Positions 27,823-37,196 of a stretch of DNA of 64,000 nucleotides are shown here, one piece after another. Positions within the stretch are counted from its first letter, which is position 1; the number at the start of each line of letters is the position of its first letter. Below the pieces are notes generated by a model. The model was not told the DNA's origin and ran no database searches. It saw only the letters and a program-made list of their open reading frames with translations. Made by a program: the position numbers and the translations under genes. Origin of the DNA: Polynucleobacter necessarius (GTDB taxonomy: Bacteria; Pseudomonadota; Gammaproteobacteria; Burkholderiales; Burkholderiaceae); NCBI GenBank assembly GCA_900095165.1, contig LT606947.1:1732309-1796308 (forward strand), given 5' to 3'.

Positions 27823-28556
27823 TGAGTATGAGACTAAAAAATAAGGTAGCGATCATTACTGGGGCCGCAAAGGGCATTGGCTTCGCAACAGCAAAGCGCT
27901 TTGCCCAAGAGGGTGCAAAAGTCATGATTGCGGATGTGAACCCTGAGGCCGTGAAGGCTACGGTTGATCTCATTCCAGGCTCAGAAGCCTATGCCATGAA
28001 CGTGACCGATCGTGCAAGCGTTGAGGCGGCTGTTGATCAAATCATGCAGCGTCACGGACGCATTGATATCCTCATTAATAATGCTGGCATCACACAGGAT
28101 GCTCGCTTGGTCAAAATGACGGAAGCGCAATTTGATACGGTGATTGATGTTAATTTGAAAGGTGTATTCAACTGCACCCAGTTGGTAGTACCGCACATGT
28201 TAGAGGCAGGCAAAGGTGCCGTTGTTAATGCTTCAAGCGTTGTCGGTATCTATGGAAACTTTGGCCAGACAAATTATTCCGCCACGAAATTTGGTGTTAT
28301 TGGTTTTACTAAAACTTGGGCGCGTGAATTGGGTGCAAAAGGTATTCGGGTAAATGCAGTGTGCCCAGGATTTATTGCTACTGAAATGGTTAAAGCCATG
28401 CCAGAAAATATTCTGAAGGATATTGAAAGACGTAGTTGGTTGGGCTGCTTGGGTACTCCTGAAGAAATGGCGAACGTGTATTTATTCTTAGCGAGCGATG
28501 AAGCCAGTTATGTCAATGGCGTAGCACTTGAGGCCAGCGGCGGGATATCTCTCTAA
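27822..28556 (+). CDS. Short-chain dehydrogenase, FabG-like 3-oxoacyl reductase
   Basis: 244 residues of a classical SDR. The NADP-binding motif [16 protein letters not shown] is near residue 14, NNAG at about 85, catalytic Ser in NASSVVG near 139, and YSATK (Tyr-x3-Lys) near 152, followed by [13 protein letters not shown]. The sequence looks like FabG or a related acetoacetyl-CoA reductase, but this position (after mpl, away from fab genes) suggests an accessory paralogue. The ATG overlaps the mpl stop, so translation is coupled. Confidence 0.85.
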   Translation: MSMRLKNKVAIITGAAKGIGFATAKRFAQEGAKVMIADVNPEAVKATVDLIPGSEAYAMNVTDRASVEAAVDQIMQRHGRIDILINNAGITQDARLVKMTEAQFDTVIDVNLKGVFNCTQLVVPHMLEAGKGAVVNASSVVGIYGNFGQTNYSATKFGVIGFTKTWARELGAKGIRVNAVCPGFIATEMVKAMPENILKDIERRSWLGCLGTPEEMANVYLFLASDEASYVNGVALEASGGISL

Positions 28557-28559
28557 GCC

Positions 28560-30535
28560 ATGCATCTTTTATATGAAGAGGGTGGTGACATCAAGGTCGC
28601 CACAGTCCAGTCTGCCTCGGGCGCTGGAGATGCTGAATCTTGGCAGGCGACGAGCCTGTCCGGAAAAAAAGATCAAGCTAAAAGCCAAAGAAGTTTGGCT
28701 ACGTTTTGAAAATCCAGAATCGCAAGCGTTAATGGATGAGGCGAATACTTTATCTAAGGAGATTGATCTGCAGTTCTTATGGGATTGTGCGCCTGATGAG
28801 AAATTTAGTTTGGTCGATGTTGCTCAAGAATACTTTGGCGCGCAAGCCAGCATTTCGCAACAGACAGCATTAGCCATTGCCTTACAAGGCGCACCGGTAT
28901 TTTTCCGACGCAAAGGGCGCGGACATTTTCAAAGGGCACCTGTAGAACAGTTGCAGGCTGGTCTGGCTGCACTCGAGCGCAAGCAAAAAGAATTAGAGCA
29001 GCAGGCTGCGTGGCAAAAAGAGTTGGTAGCTGGCGTATTTCCAGAAACGCTCCAGTCTCAAGCAAATCAACTCCTGTTTTCTCCGGATAAAAATACCTCT
29101 GCCTATAAAGCACTGATTGCAGCGTGCACCGAATCAGGAGAATCACCCGCCCAATTAATGATCCGCTGTGGTGCGATTGATTCACCTTTGTAATATCACC
29201 AGGGGATGTTCTTAAAAGCCCATTTCCCTCGGAGCGCTCAACATAGCCATAGTTTGGGGGTTGAGCAAGCCGCATTAGATGCTGCTATTTCAGAGTTGCC
29301 TTTGGCTGAAGTGACCGCCTTCTCGATTGATGACTCAGGCACCACTGAAATTGACGATGCTTTATCAGTTACTGCGCTTGAGGGTGGCAGCCATCGTATT
29401 GGCATTCATATAGCAGCATCGGGCCTGGTGATTGCTAAGGATGACGACTTGGATAAGATCGCGCGCACTCATATGTCCACGGTATATTTCCCTGGCGACA
29501 AGATTACGATGTTGCCCGACACAGTGATTTCACAGTTCTCATTGGATGAGGGTGCCGCTCGCCCAGCTTTATCGATCTATGTGGACATCGATGCGACTGG
29601 AGTAGTAGACAAAGAGACTCTGCAGTTGCGTGCTGAGATGATTCCCATGGGTCCAAATCTGCGCCTCGAGAATTTGGAGCATCTAGTAACGGAAGAAAGT
29701 TTGGCTGATGAATCAGCCAACTATGCTTATCGTCAGGAGCTCAGTGTGTTGTGGGGTGCCGCAAAGTTATTGCATGCAGGACGCCAGGAACAGCGGGTGG
29801 TGAATGGATTGCGTGCTGAGCAGTTAGGAGTCTTGGATCCCAATGCCTTGGCGAGAGACTTTCATTTTCAAATCAGAGAAGTTGATGGCTCACAGCGAGT
29901 AGACATTATTCCTCGTCAACGCGGCTCCATTCTCGATACCATCGTTGCTGAATGGATGATTTATTGCAATAGTGCATCAGGACGCTTATTGGCAGATCAT
30001 GGAATTCCCGGTTTGTTCCGTACTCAAAAGGGCTGGGGCCCTTTGCGCACACGTATGCAGACGACACCTGGTCCTCATGAAGGATTGGGCTTGGTGTACA
30101 TCGCCATTGCGTCGCTATTCAGATTTAGTGAATCAGTGGCAGTTAATTGCCATAGCCAAGCATGGCATCACCGCCAAGATGGTGGCGCCATTCCCACCGC
30201 GAGACGCTGCTTTGATGGGCATCGCTGCTGATTTTGAAGCTTGCTATTCAGCCTACGGTGAATACCAGGACCGCCTTGAGAAATATTGGTGTTTGCGCTG
30301 GGTTGCTCAGGATGAAGTTCCTAAGCAAGTCTTTGTGAGGCACCTCAAAGAGGGTATGTCGCGCGTTGAGCTGGTGCCTTTACATCTCCCGGTTCCAGAG
30401 TTGGCCACTCACCCGCGGATGACTCGAGCTGAAGTGAGTATTGCTGATGTAGATCTTCTGCAGCTCACTGCGGGAGTGCGAGTGCTGCATATCGAAACGC
30501 CAGAAGTGCCTGAGAGTGATGCAAGTCCCACCTAA
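28560..30535 (+). pseudogene. rnb: RNase II (RNB family) exoribonuclease, broken in three places
   Basis: A 3'-5' exoribonuclease of the RNB family, recognisable over its whole length: MHLLYEEGGDIKVATVQSAS at the start, AFSIDDSGTTEIDDALSVT (catalytic Asp cluster), STVYFPGDKITMLP, FRTQKGW, and TSPLRRYSDLVNQWQLIAI. Three lesions separate these parts. An extra A in an A7 tract (28664-28670) shifts the frame; TAA 29191-29193 stands in frame between DSPL and YHQGMFL, probably from TCA; and near 30089-30100 a small deletion shifts the frame just before CTSPLRRY. No functional enzyme can be made without three corrections. It keeps its usual place before the tonB-like and aroE genes. Confidence 0.93.
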
Positions 30536-31379
30536 GCTGATTCAGCTAGTTGCTCGTTTAGATGATAGCTGGCCTCGCTATCCATTTGGTTATGCCTTGG
30601 GCCTCTCGATTTTGGCCCACCTGATCTTTCTATCGTTTCGCTGGGGCCTTGGTGAAATAGAAAATCGTCGTTTGAATACGCCTCTGAGCATTGTCTTGGT
30701 CAATGCTAGCAATCAAGTGGCACCTAAGCAGGCTAATAAATTGGCTCAGGCAAATTTGCATGGAGGTGGCAATACTCCCAATCAAGATGCGAGCGCATTG
30801 CACCGGGCAAGGCTTGGAGCGGATGCCCGCCTTGAGGTTCTGGAAAAACAACAAAAACAAATGCTGGCCAAGCTTGAAGCGGATCGAGCGCTAGCGGGCG
30901 GTCGTAAAAGTGGTGATGAGAAAAAAGCCACGCCGCAACTGAACTCTCTAGAAGCTGAATTAGCGAAGCGTTTGCAGGTTAATGGGCGCGAGCCTCGTCG
31001 TAAAGTCTTGACGGGGGCTAGTACGAAGGCGGTTGTATTTGCCCAATATTACGACGCCATGCGTCAAAAGATAGAGGCTTATGGAAGCGCATTTTTTCCA
31101 TGCGCTAATGGTCGGCCTTTATATGGCAGCTTGGTGATTTTCGTGAGCGTCGATGCACAGGGACGGATTGCTAATAATGCCCAGGGTAAAGAGGGTTTAA
31201 GTATTGGGCGCAGTTCTGGCAATCCTGAGTTGGATCGCCAGGCCTTGGCGATTGTTCGTGCTTCCGCCCCCTTTGGAGTTTTCCCTGCAGAAATGCGCAA
31301 TCAAATTGATATCTTGGATTGGGTTTCGACTTTTGATTTCACGAGAGATGGATCTGATCGCCTAGATCTACGTCCTTAA
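30519..31379 (+). CDS. TonB-like energy transducer protein
   Basis: About 286 residues. One membrane segment near residues 25-42 (FGYALGLSILAHLIFLSF, containing the Ser/His seen in TonB anchors), a coiled-coil-prone charged stretch (about 105-165, RLEVLEKQQKQMLAKLEADR) and a C-terminal TonB-type domain (VIFVSVDAQGRIANNAQ, SSGNPELDRQALAIVRASAPFGVFP). Its start lies inside the last codons of the rnb pseudogene (17-bp overlap), so it may have lost translational coupling but could still be read from the same transcript. ExbB/ExbD are not in the window. Confidence 0.8.
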   Translation: MQVPPKLIQLVARLDDSWPRYPFGYALGLSILAHLIFLSFRWGLGEIENRRLNTPLSIVLVNASNQVAPKQANKLAQANLHGGGNTPNQDASALHRARLGADARLEVLEKQQKQMLAKLEADRALAGGRKSGDEKKATPQLNSLEAELAKRLQVNGREPRRKVLTGASTKAVVFAQYYDAMRQKIEAYGSAFFPCANGRPLYGSLVIFVSVDAQGRIANNAQGKEGLSIGRSSGNPELDRQALAIVRASAPFGVFPAEMRNQIDILDWVSTFDFTRDGSDRLDLRP

Positions 31380-31421
31380 TTCAGTAGACATCACTCAATT
31401 TTCGCTTATCCTGTAGTCATT

Positions 31422-32330
31422 ATGAGTCAAGCCACTTCCGCTGAATTGCATACTGATCCCAGCCAATTTCCTGGTGTGGATGTCTATGTGGTCGTCGGTA
31501 ATCCAATCTCACACAGCAAATCGCCCGCCATTCATAAGCGGTTTGCTGAGCAGTCAAATCAAAAAATGCTCTATGGACGCTTGCAGCCTGGACTTGATCA
31601 ATTCAAAGCTGCTGCACAATCTTTCTTTGCTGCTGGTGGCAAAGGGGTGAATGTCACCGTGCCATTTAAGTTGGATGCCCAGGCGTTTGCAGACGTATTA
31701 ACATCGCGGGCACAGCTGGCTGGCGCTGTAAATACTCTACGTATTGAAGATGGAAAAATCTTTGGTGATAACACTGATGGCGCTGGTTTAGTTAGAGACC
31801 TATTGGCACAGGGTATCCAGATCAAAGAGGTCCGAATTCTATTACTGGGAGCAGGCGGTGCGTCGCGCGGAGTGCTTGGCCCATTGCTAGAGCAGTCACC
31901 GAAAGAATTAATGATTGCCAATCGATCCAATGCCAAGGCCAATGAATTGACTCGTTTGTTTGGTGGCTTGGCTAGCTCACTGGGTGTTGCACTACAAGCG
32001 GTTTCTTTAAGTGATCTTGAGGATGGTGGTAAGACGACATCCCCTTTTGGTCTGATTATTAATGCCACTGCTGCGGGCCTATCTGATATATCGCCGATTA
32101 GTGATGCGGCAGCAAGCAATATTTTTATTCCCAAATCTTTCGCCTATGACATGGTCTACGGCAAAGTCACCGCCTTTATGCAACAAGCATTACATCGCGG
32201 TGCTAGGGTAAGCGATGGTCTGGGCATGCTAGTAGAGCAGGCTGCTGATGCCTTTTTGATTTGGCGCGGCGCTACGCTTGCTGATGCGATTGATCCTCGC
32301 GCCGTATTGGCAGAGCTTCGCACTTCCTAG
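31422..32330 (+). CDS. aroE: Shikimate dehydrogenase
   Basis: 302 residues; reduces 3-dehydroshikimate with NADPH. Substrate-binding VGNPISHSKSPAIHKRFAEQ near residue 25, catalytic Lys in TVPFKLDA, NTDGAGLVRDL near 115, the NADP glycine motif LLGAGGASRGVLGPL near 142 and NATAAGLSD are all present. The length is slightly above E. coli AroE because of an N-terminal extension of about 17 residues. Sits in the conserved order rnb-tonB-aroE-mtgA. Confidence 0.96.
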   Translation: MSQATSAELHTDPSQFPGVDVYVVVGNPISHSKSPAIHKRFAEQSNQKMLYGRLQPGLDQFKAAAQSFFAAGGKGVNVTVPFKLDAQAFADVLTSRAQLAGAVNTLRIEDGKIFGDNTDGAGLVRDLLAQGIQIKEVRILLLGAGGASRGVLGPLLEQSPKELMIANRSNAKANELTRLFGGLASSLGVALQAVSLSDLEDGGKTTSPFGLIINATAAGLSDISPISDAAASNIFIPKSFAYDMVYGKVTAFMQQALHRGARVSDGLGMLVEQAADAFLIWRGATLADAIDPRAVLAELRTS

Positions 32331-32347
32331 TTTCTAGCTGAGCTTCG

Positions 32348-33088
32348 ATGCGCTGGCTTTCTTACCTTCTGAAATGTTTGCTTGGTGGTTTTGTTGCCAT
32401 GCAAATGTACTTTGTAATTCAGATTGGATTATGGGCGGCACTGGATCCAAGTAGTACTGCATTTCAGAGGGCGGAACGTTGGCGTCTTTGTGGCTTATCC
32501 TGGTCTTGCTCAGTACAGTCATCTTGGGCCCCTTACGAAAAAATCTCAGCTAATCTCAAGCGTGCAGTCTTGGTGAGTGAGTATGACATCTTCTTTCCGC
32601 ATATGGGTGTGCGAGTGGAGGATATGCAAAAGGCATGGGCTAAAAATTCACAGCTCAATCAACAGGGTGGTAAATCAAAAACCGCTTTACGTGGTGGTTC
32701 CACAATTACGCAGCAACTGGCGAAGAATCTTTTTCTCTCTTCTGAGCAGAATTATTTTCGCAAAGTGCAGGAGTTGATTATTACGGGCCTACTTGAGGGC
32801 ATGCTATCTAAGCAGAGGCTGTTCGAGATTTATCTCAATTCAGTAGAGTGGGGCGAAGGTATTTTTGGAGTTGGTGCCACCTCTCAACATTACTATGGAA
32901 TAAAACCAGCATCACTTGATCGCGAACAGGCAGCAGCCTTAGCCTCTGCATTGTCTGCGCCGAAGTGTTTCGATAAAGCGCAGCATTGCCGTAAAGCAAA
33001 TATTCATTTCCCTACAAGACAAGACTTTATTTTGGAAAATATGGATAGAGTAGCTTTAGCGCCCACTGCGAAATCAAAAGCTCGTTAG
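32348..33088 (+). CDS. mtgA: Monofunctional peptidoglycan transglycosylase
   Basis: 246 residues with one N-terminal membrane anchor (LLKCLLGGFVAMQMYFVIQIGL) and a GT51 domain that polymerises lipid II on the periplasmic face. Motifs: VSEYDIFFPHMGV carrying the catalytic Glu, GGSTITQQLAKNLFLS, RKVQELIITGLLEGMLSKQRLFEIYLNSVEWGEGIFGV. No transpeptidase domain follows, which defines MtgA. It ends 2 bp before the stop of convergent pyrF. Confidence 0.94.
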   Translation: MRWLSYLLKCLLGGFVAMQMYFVIQIGLWAALDPSSTAFQRAERWRLCGLSWSCSVQSSWAPYEKISANLKRAVLVSEYDIFFPHMGVRVEDMQKAWAKNSQLNQQGGKSKTALRGGSTITQQLAKNLFLSSEQNYFRKVQELIITGLLEGMLSKQRLFEIYLNSVEWGEGIFGVGATSQHYYGIKPASLDREQAAALASALSAPKCFDKAQHCRKANIHFPTRQDFILENMDRVALAPTAKSKAR

Positions 33089-33090
33089 CT

Positions 33091-33936
33091 TTATTGACCA
33101 GCTGCAGCTCTTAATGCATCTCTCGTGGTGATAGCCACTTTTCTAGCTGCCTCAGCAAAATCATTTCCTGAGCTCGCGTATAAGATTGCTCTGGAAGAGT
33201 TAATCATCATGCCAGTACCTGGTTTATTAGCGATGCCGCCAGCCTTAACGCTGGCATCGATATCGCCACCTTGAGCACCAATGCCTGGAATGAGCAAAGG
33301 CATTTCGCCCACAATCGCTCTTACCTTAGTAATTTCTTCGGGAAAGGTTGCGCCAACTACGAGGCTGATTTGATCGGAGGTATTCCATTTCTGTGCGGCC
33401 AGCTTGGCAACATGCAGGTAAAGCGGTTCGCCATTGGGAGCCACATTCAAGAACTGAAGGTCAGGGCCCCCTGGATTTGAGGTGCGACATAAAACAATCA
33501 CACCCTTGCCAGCATGCTTTAGGTAAGGCTCGATCGTATCAAAGCCCATGTAAGGGTTCACGGTAACTGCATCCGCGCCATAACGTTCAAAAGCCTCTAA
33601 GGCATAGTGGTCGGCAGTGCTGCCGATATCACCGCGTTTGGAGTCAAGGATGACAGGGATATTGGGATATTTATCTTTGAGGTATCTAGTCAGCTTTTCT
33701 AGTTGGGCTTCAGCTCTTTGGGAGGCGAAGTAGGCGAACTGGGGCTTAAAGGAGCAGACGGTATCCGCAGTGGCATCAGCAATCTCGCGGCAGAACTCGA
33801 AAATCCCGTCAGACTTACCCTGTAATGCGGCGGGCAAGCGCTTGGGATCTGGATCAAAGCCCACACACAACATACTGCCTTGGGAAGCCCATGCGGACTG
33901 GAGTTGTTGGATAAAGGTATTTGGGCTGGAGTTCAT
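33091..33936 (-). CDS. pyrF: Orotidine 5'-phosphate decarboxylase
   Basis: 281 residues; last step of UMP synthesis. [21 protein letters not shown] and the catalytic [18 protein letters not shown] (Asp-Lys-Asp network) mark the longer type-2 PyrF subfamily, as do [23 protein letters not shown] and [10 protein letters not shown]. Complete. Divergent from corA (74 bp). Confidence 0.95.
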   Translation of the reverse strand: MNSSPNTFIQQLQSAWASQGSMLCVGFDPDPKRLPAALQGKSDGIFEFCREIADATADTVCSFKPQFAYFASQRAEAQLEKLTRYLKDKYPNIPVILDSKRGDIGSTADHYALEAFERYGADAVTVNPYMGFDTIEPYLKHAGKGVIVLCRTSNPGGPDLQFLNVAPNGEPLYLHVAKLAAQKWNTSDQISLVVGATFPEEITKVRAIVGEMPLLIPGIGAQGGDIDASVKAGGIANKPGTGMMINSSRAILYASSGNDFAEAARKVAITTRDALRAAAGQ

Positions 33937-34010
33937 TGGGATTAAACTTATTTTAGTGAAACTGTCATGAGCTATAGGATAAACTAGCGACCATTCCTTA
34001 GGAGTTCATC

Positions 34011-34982
34011 ATGATCAACTTGTTCGTCCTGCAAAATGGCCGCCTCTCTCAAGAGCAAGTGGAAGATCGCAATGAATTGTTGCAATACTCCAACCCTATC
34101 TGGATCGATGTAGTTGACTCCGAAGAGGAAGAGCTTCTATGGATTAAAGAGACTTTCGGTGTTCTTTTGCCTGAATTAGATGATTTGGGTGACTTAGAAG
34201 CTTCTGCGCGTTATTTCGAGGCAGATGACGGCCATCTTCATATTCGCACCGACTTTCTTTTGGATGAAGAAGAAACTTCTCGTAACGTACGAGTTGCTTT
34301 CGTGATGACCAAGCAAGTCTTGTTCTCTATTCATGATGAAGATTTGCCGGTGTTCCGCTTGGTGCGTTTGCGTGCGCGTTTGCGCCCAGGCTCAGTAAGC
34401 AATGCAAAAGACGTTTTACTTGACTTGTATTCCACTGATGCTGAGTATTCTGCCGATGCTTTGGAGGAGGTTTATGAAAACCTCGAGCAAGCAGGTAAGC
34501 GCGTTCTGCAAGATGACATTACTGATAACGATGCAGAAGAAGTACTTGAAACGATTGCTAAGGAAGAAGATACCAACGGACGTATTCGTCGTAATGTCAT
34601 GGATACTCGCCGTGCATTGTCTTTCTTGATGCGCAGCAAATTATTGTCTGATGAGCAGCAAGAAGAGGCTCGTCAGATTTTGCGAGATATTGATTCGCTA
34701 GAAAACCATACTGCGTTCTTGTTCGATAAGATTAACTTTTTAATGGATGCGACAGTCGGCTTCATTAACTTAAACCAAAGTAAGATCATTAAAATCTTCT
34801 CGGTGGTATCGGTTGCCTTAATGCCACCTACTTTATTGGCCAGTGTGTGGGGTATGAACTTCCGATACATGCCTGAACTTGAAGAGACTTTGGGTTATCC
34901 AGTCGCCATTATCTCTATGGTGATTTCAGCGATGATTCCATTGGGCTACTTCCGTCACAAGGGCTGGCTAAGCTCACGCTAG
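34011..34982 (+). CDS. corA: Magnesium/cobalt transporter CorA
   Basis: 323 residues. A large cytoplasmic domain rich in acidic residues and helices (1-260) is followed by two C-terminal membrane segments (IIKIFSVVSVALMPPTLLASVW and VAIISMVISAMIPLGYF). The selectivity motif Gly-Met-Asn is in VWGMNFRYMPEL between them. The final KGWLSSR is basic, as usual. Complete, with its own ribosome site (TAGGAG) before ATG 34011. Confidence 0.96.
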   Translation: MINLFVLQNGRLSQEQVEDRNELLQYSNPIWIDVVDSEEEELLWIKETFGVLLPELDDLGDLEASARYFEADDGHLHIRTDFLLDEEETSRNVRVAFVMTKQVLFSIHDEDLPVFRLVRLRARLRPGSVSNAKDVLLDLYSTDAEYSADALEEVYENLEQAGKRVLQDDITDNDAEEVLETIAKEEDTNGRIRRNVMDTRRALSFLMRSKLLSDEQQEEARQILRDIDSLENHTAFLFDKINFLMDATVGFINLNQSKIIKIFSVVSVALMPPTLLASVWGMNFRYMPELEETLGYPVAIISMVISAMIPLGYFRHKGWLSSR

Positions 34983-35001
34983 TTTTTTTAGGATTAGCCC
35001 T

Positions 35002-35526
35002 CTAGGCGTTTTTAGGTTTAAGTATTTCTAGAAATTGAGAGAGCGCAAAATCGCGCGCTTGTTCCCGCACGATTTGACGATCACCGTTGAAATGCTTAGT
35101 TAATGTACTGGTGTTGATGGCATCAATACCAGTAGCCTCTTTAATTGCCCAGCCAAAGCAAACGGTGCCAACTGGTTTTTCAGGTGAACCACCTGTTGGC
35201 CCAGCGATGCCAGTAATGGAGATTGCGGCGTTGACGTTCGCATTGCGAAGCGCTCCCTCAGCCATCGCTTTAGCCACTTGTTCGCTGACTGCGCCAAAGG
35301 ACTCAATGGTTCCCGCTGGGACGTCTAGGCATTCAGATTTTGCGGCATTGCTATAGGTAATGTAGCCTCGCTCAAGCCAATCACTTGAGCCTGCTAAATC
35401 CGTCAGGGTTGCGCAGACAAGGCCGCCAGTACAGGATTCGGCTAGTGCAATTTTCCAAGTTCGGCTTGTTAAAGTCAGCGCCACAGCTCTCGCCAGTTCA
35501 TGCTGGGGATCGTTATTATTTTTCAT
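35002..35526 (-). CDS. pncC: Nicotinamide-nucleotide amidohydrolase (CinA C-terminal family)
   Basis: 174 residues, the single-domain form that deamidates nicotinamide mononucleotide to nicotinic acid mononucleotide in pyridine nucleotide recycling. ALAESCTGGLVCATLTDLAGSS near residue 29 holds the catalytic Ser; AISITGIAGPTGGSPEKPVGTVCFGWA is the second signature. Its start overlaps the end of pgpA by 4 bp, and pgpA overlaps thiL by 4 bp, so the three form one tightly coupled operon. Confidence 0.92.
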   Translation of the reverse strand: MKNNNDPQHELARAVALTLTSRTWKIALAESCTGGLVCATLTDLAGSSDWLERGYITYSNAAKSECLDVPAGTIESFGAVSEQVAKAMAEGALRNANVNAAISITGIAGPTGGSPEKPVGTVCFGWAIKEATGIDAINTSTLTKHFNGDRQIVREQARDFALSQFLEILKPKNA

Positions 35527-36104
35527 GAGATGTAGCTCAATCCAGTATGTAAAAGCGTAATGGTGAGTAGAGTGAAAAATGCTGCAGCTAAATCGTCAGC
35601 AATGATTCCGAAGCCACGCCAAAGTATTAAACCAAAATTGGATGGAGAGGAGTTATTGATGCCTTCTAAGTGTTTAAAGTGTCGATCAATCATTCCAATC
35701 GGCCCAGGTTTCACAGCATCAAAAAATCGGAATAGTGTAAATGCCAAAATCTGCATCCATAAGTTTGCTGGCATGATGAAGATCAACACAAGCCAGAAAG
35801 CGACAACCTCATCCCACACAATTCCGCCAAAATCTTTTTTGCCTAACTCTTCGCTGACTTGTCCGCAGATCCAGCAGCCCAGCAGCATTCCAATTCCAAT
35901 GATCCACAGCCAAGCTTCGGTAGACAGAAAATACTCGCCTATTAAGAATGCGGCCCAAGCCCACAGCGTTCCTGCGGTACCAGGGGCGACTGGTGCCAAA
36001 CCACTGCCCATGCCGAATGCAAGGGTGCGACTAGGTTTACTAAATACCCACTTGAAGTTGGGGGTCAATGTGGAGAGGCCTGGTGAATTTGTTTGGGCAT
36101 TCAT
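35523..36104 (-). CDS. pgpA: Phosphatidylglycerophosphatase A
   Basis: 193 residues; dephosphorylates phosphatidylglycerol phosphate in the inner membrane. FGMGSGLAPVAPGTAGTLWAWAAF, DFGGIVWDEVVAFWLVLIFI and FRFFDAVKPGPIGMIDRHF (acidic residues for metal binding) are the PgpA signatures. Three or four membrane segments are visible. The order thiL-pgpA-pncC is common in proteobacteria. Confidence 0.94.
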   Translation of the reverse strand: MNAQTNSPGLSTLTPNFKWVFSKPSRTLAFGMGSGLAPVAPGTAGTLWAWAAFLIGEYFLSTEAWLWIIGIGMLLGCWICGQVSEELGKKDFGGIVWDEVVAFWLVLIFIMPANLWMQILAFTLFRFFDAVKPGPIGMIDRHFKHLEGINNSSPSNFGLILWRGFGIIADDLAAAFFTLLTITLLHTGLSYIS

Positions 36105-37124
36105 GCGAAGTGATCAAAAGATTTCAGCAGTAAATTTGCTTCTTGAGCGTTTAATGCTTTTCCATCCCTACCAACGATGAGTATCTCAGGTGCTGAGTGC
36201 TGCATGGATTTGATGTTACCAATTTGAGTCAGTAGAAGATTGAGGTCAGCACTTATTTTGGTAATGACGTCTCGTTTATCACTTGGAGCGGTAAAGCACA
36301 GCTCGTAATCGTCCCCGCCATTCGCTGAATATTGATTTTGAATTTCCGGGGTTTGTTTGCGCAGTGTGGCAGATTTTGGAATCCTCTCCAAAAAGATTTC
36401 TGCATCTTTGTTTGACAGTCTGAGGATATGCTTCAAATCACCCAAGAGGCCATCAGAAATATCTAAAGCGGAATTGGCGACCTCTTTCAAGGCAAGACCT
36501 AAATTCACTCTAGGGGTGGGTTGATGCATGCGCGCCTCAATAAGTGCTAAATCATCTTTTGATAATTCAATTTCATGACGCAGTGTAGCAAGTGTAAGTC
36601 TGGCGTCACCAACGGTTCCCGAAATCCAAATGTCATCACCTTCCAATGCCCCTGATCTGCGAATGGCTTTGTCTCTTGGAATGCTGCCAAAGGCGGTGAT
36701 ACAAATATTGAGTGGGCCAGCAGTGGTGTCGCCACCAACCAGGGGGCAGTTATATTCATTTGCAATGACAAATAAACCGCTGCTAAAGGCCTCTAGCCAG
36801 CTTGGATTAGGCTCTGGCAATGCCAGCGCTAAGGTAAAGCCTAAAGGCTTGGCGCCCATAGCTGCTAGGTCTGAGAGGTTGACGGCTAGGGCTTTCCAGC
36901 CCAGCCACTCCGGGCTGGCATCTGGAAAAAGGTGTCGTCCAGAGACCAGCATGTCGCTGGTGATCGCAATTTCTTCTGTGGGGTCGATTTTGAGTAGAGC
37001 GCAGTCATCACCAATCCCCAGCTTCACTGAGCTGGGGATTCTTGGCGAGCATGAGTTCCGACTGCGTTTTGAAGAAACGCTGAATCAGGTCAAATTCGCC
37101 GATCGGGGATACTTGAGATTGCAT
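36101..37124 (-). pseudogene. thiL: Thiamine-monophosphate kinase, frameshifted near the N-terminus
   Basis: ThiL makes thiamine pyrophosphate from thiamine monophosphate. From KLGIGDDCALLKIDP onward the enzyme is complete (SDMLVSGRHLFP, ALAVNLSDLAAMGAKP, GGDTTAGPL, DISDGLLGDL, GGDDYELCF). The true N-terminus is in another frame: from ATG at 37122-37124 one reads GEFDLIQRFFKTQSELMLAKNPQLS and then runs into a stop at 37012-37014. The frames meet at 37024-37029, the loop of a perfect inverted repeat. A GTG at 37025-37027 could start a form about 33 residues short that keeps the GIGDD metal site. Whether that form works is open. Confidence 0.85.
37013..37040. repeat. Perfect inverted repeat at the thiL frameshift
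   Basis: Arms AATCCCCAGCT (37013-37023) and AGCTGGGGATT (37030-37040), 11 bp each, enclose the 6-base loop TCACTG. The thiL reading frame changes inside this loop. There is no T-run, so it is not a terminator. Confidence 0.9.
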
Positions 37125-37196
37125 ACCCCATTTTATGGCTCTTGGGAGTCTTCCATCAAAAAGGAATAGAATTGGAAGCTTGAATACGTCTGATTG

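Noticed and set aside
29206-30231. Separate RNase gene starting at ATG 29206
   Set aside because: It is in frame with the preceding segment and separated only by a stop codon; the sequence on both sides belongs to one RNB protein, so it is a fragment, not a gene.
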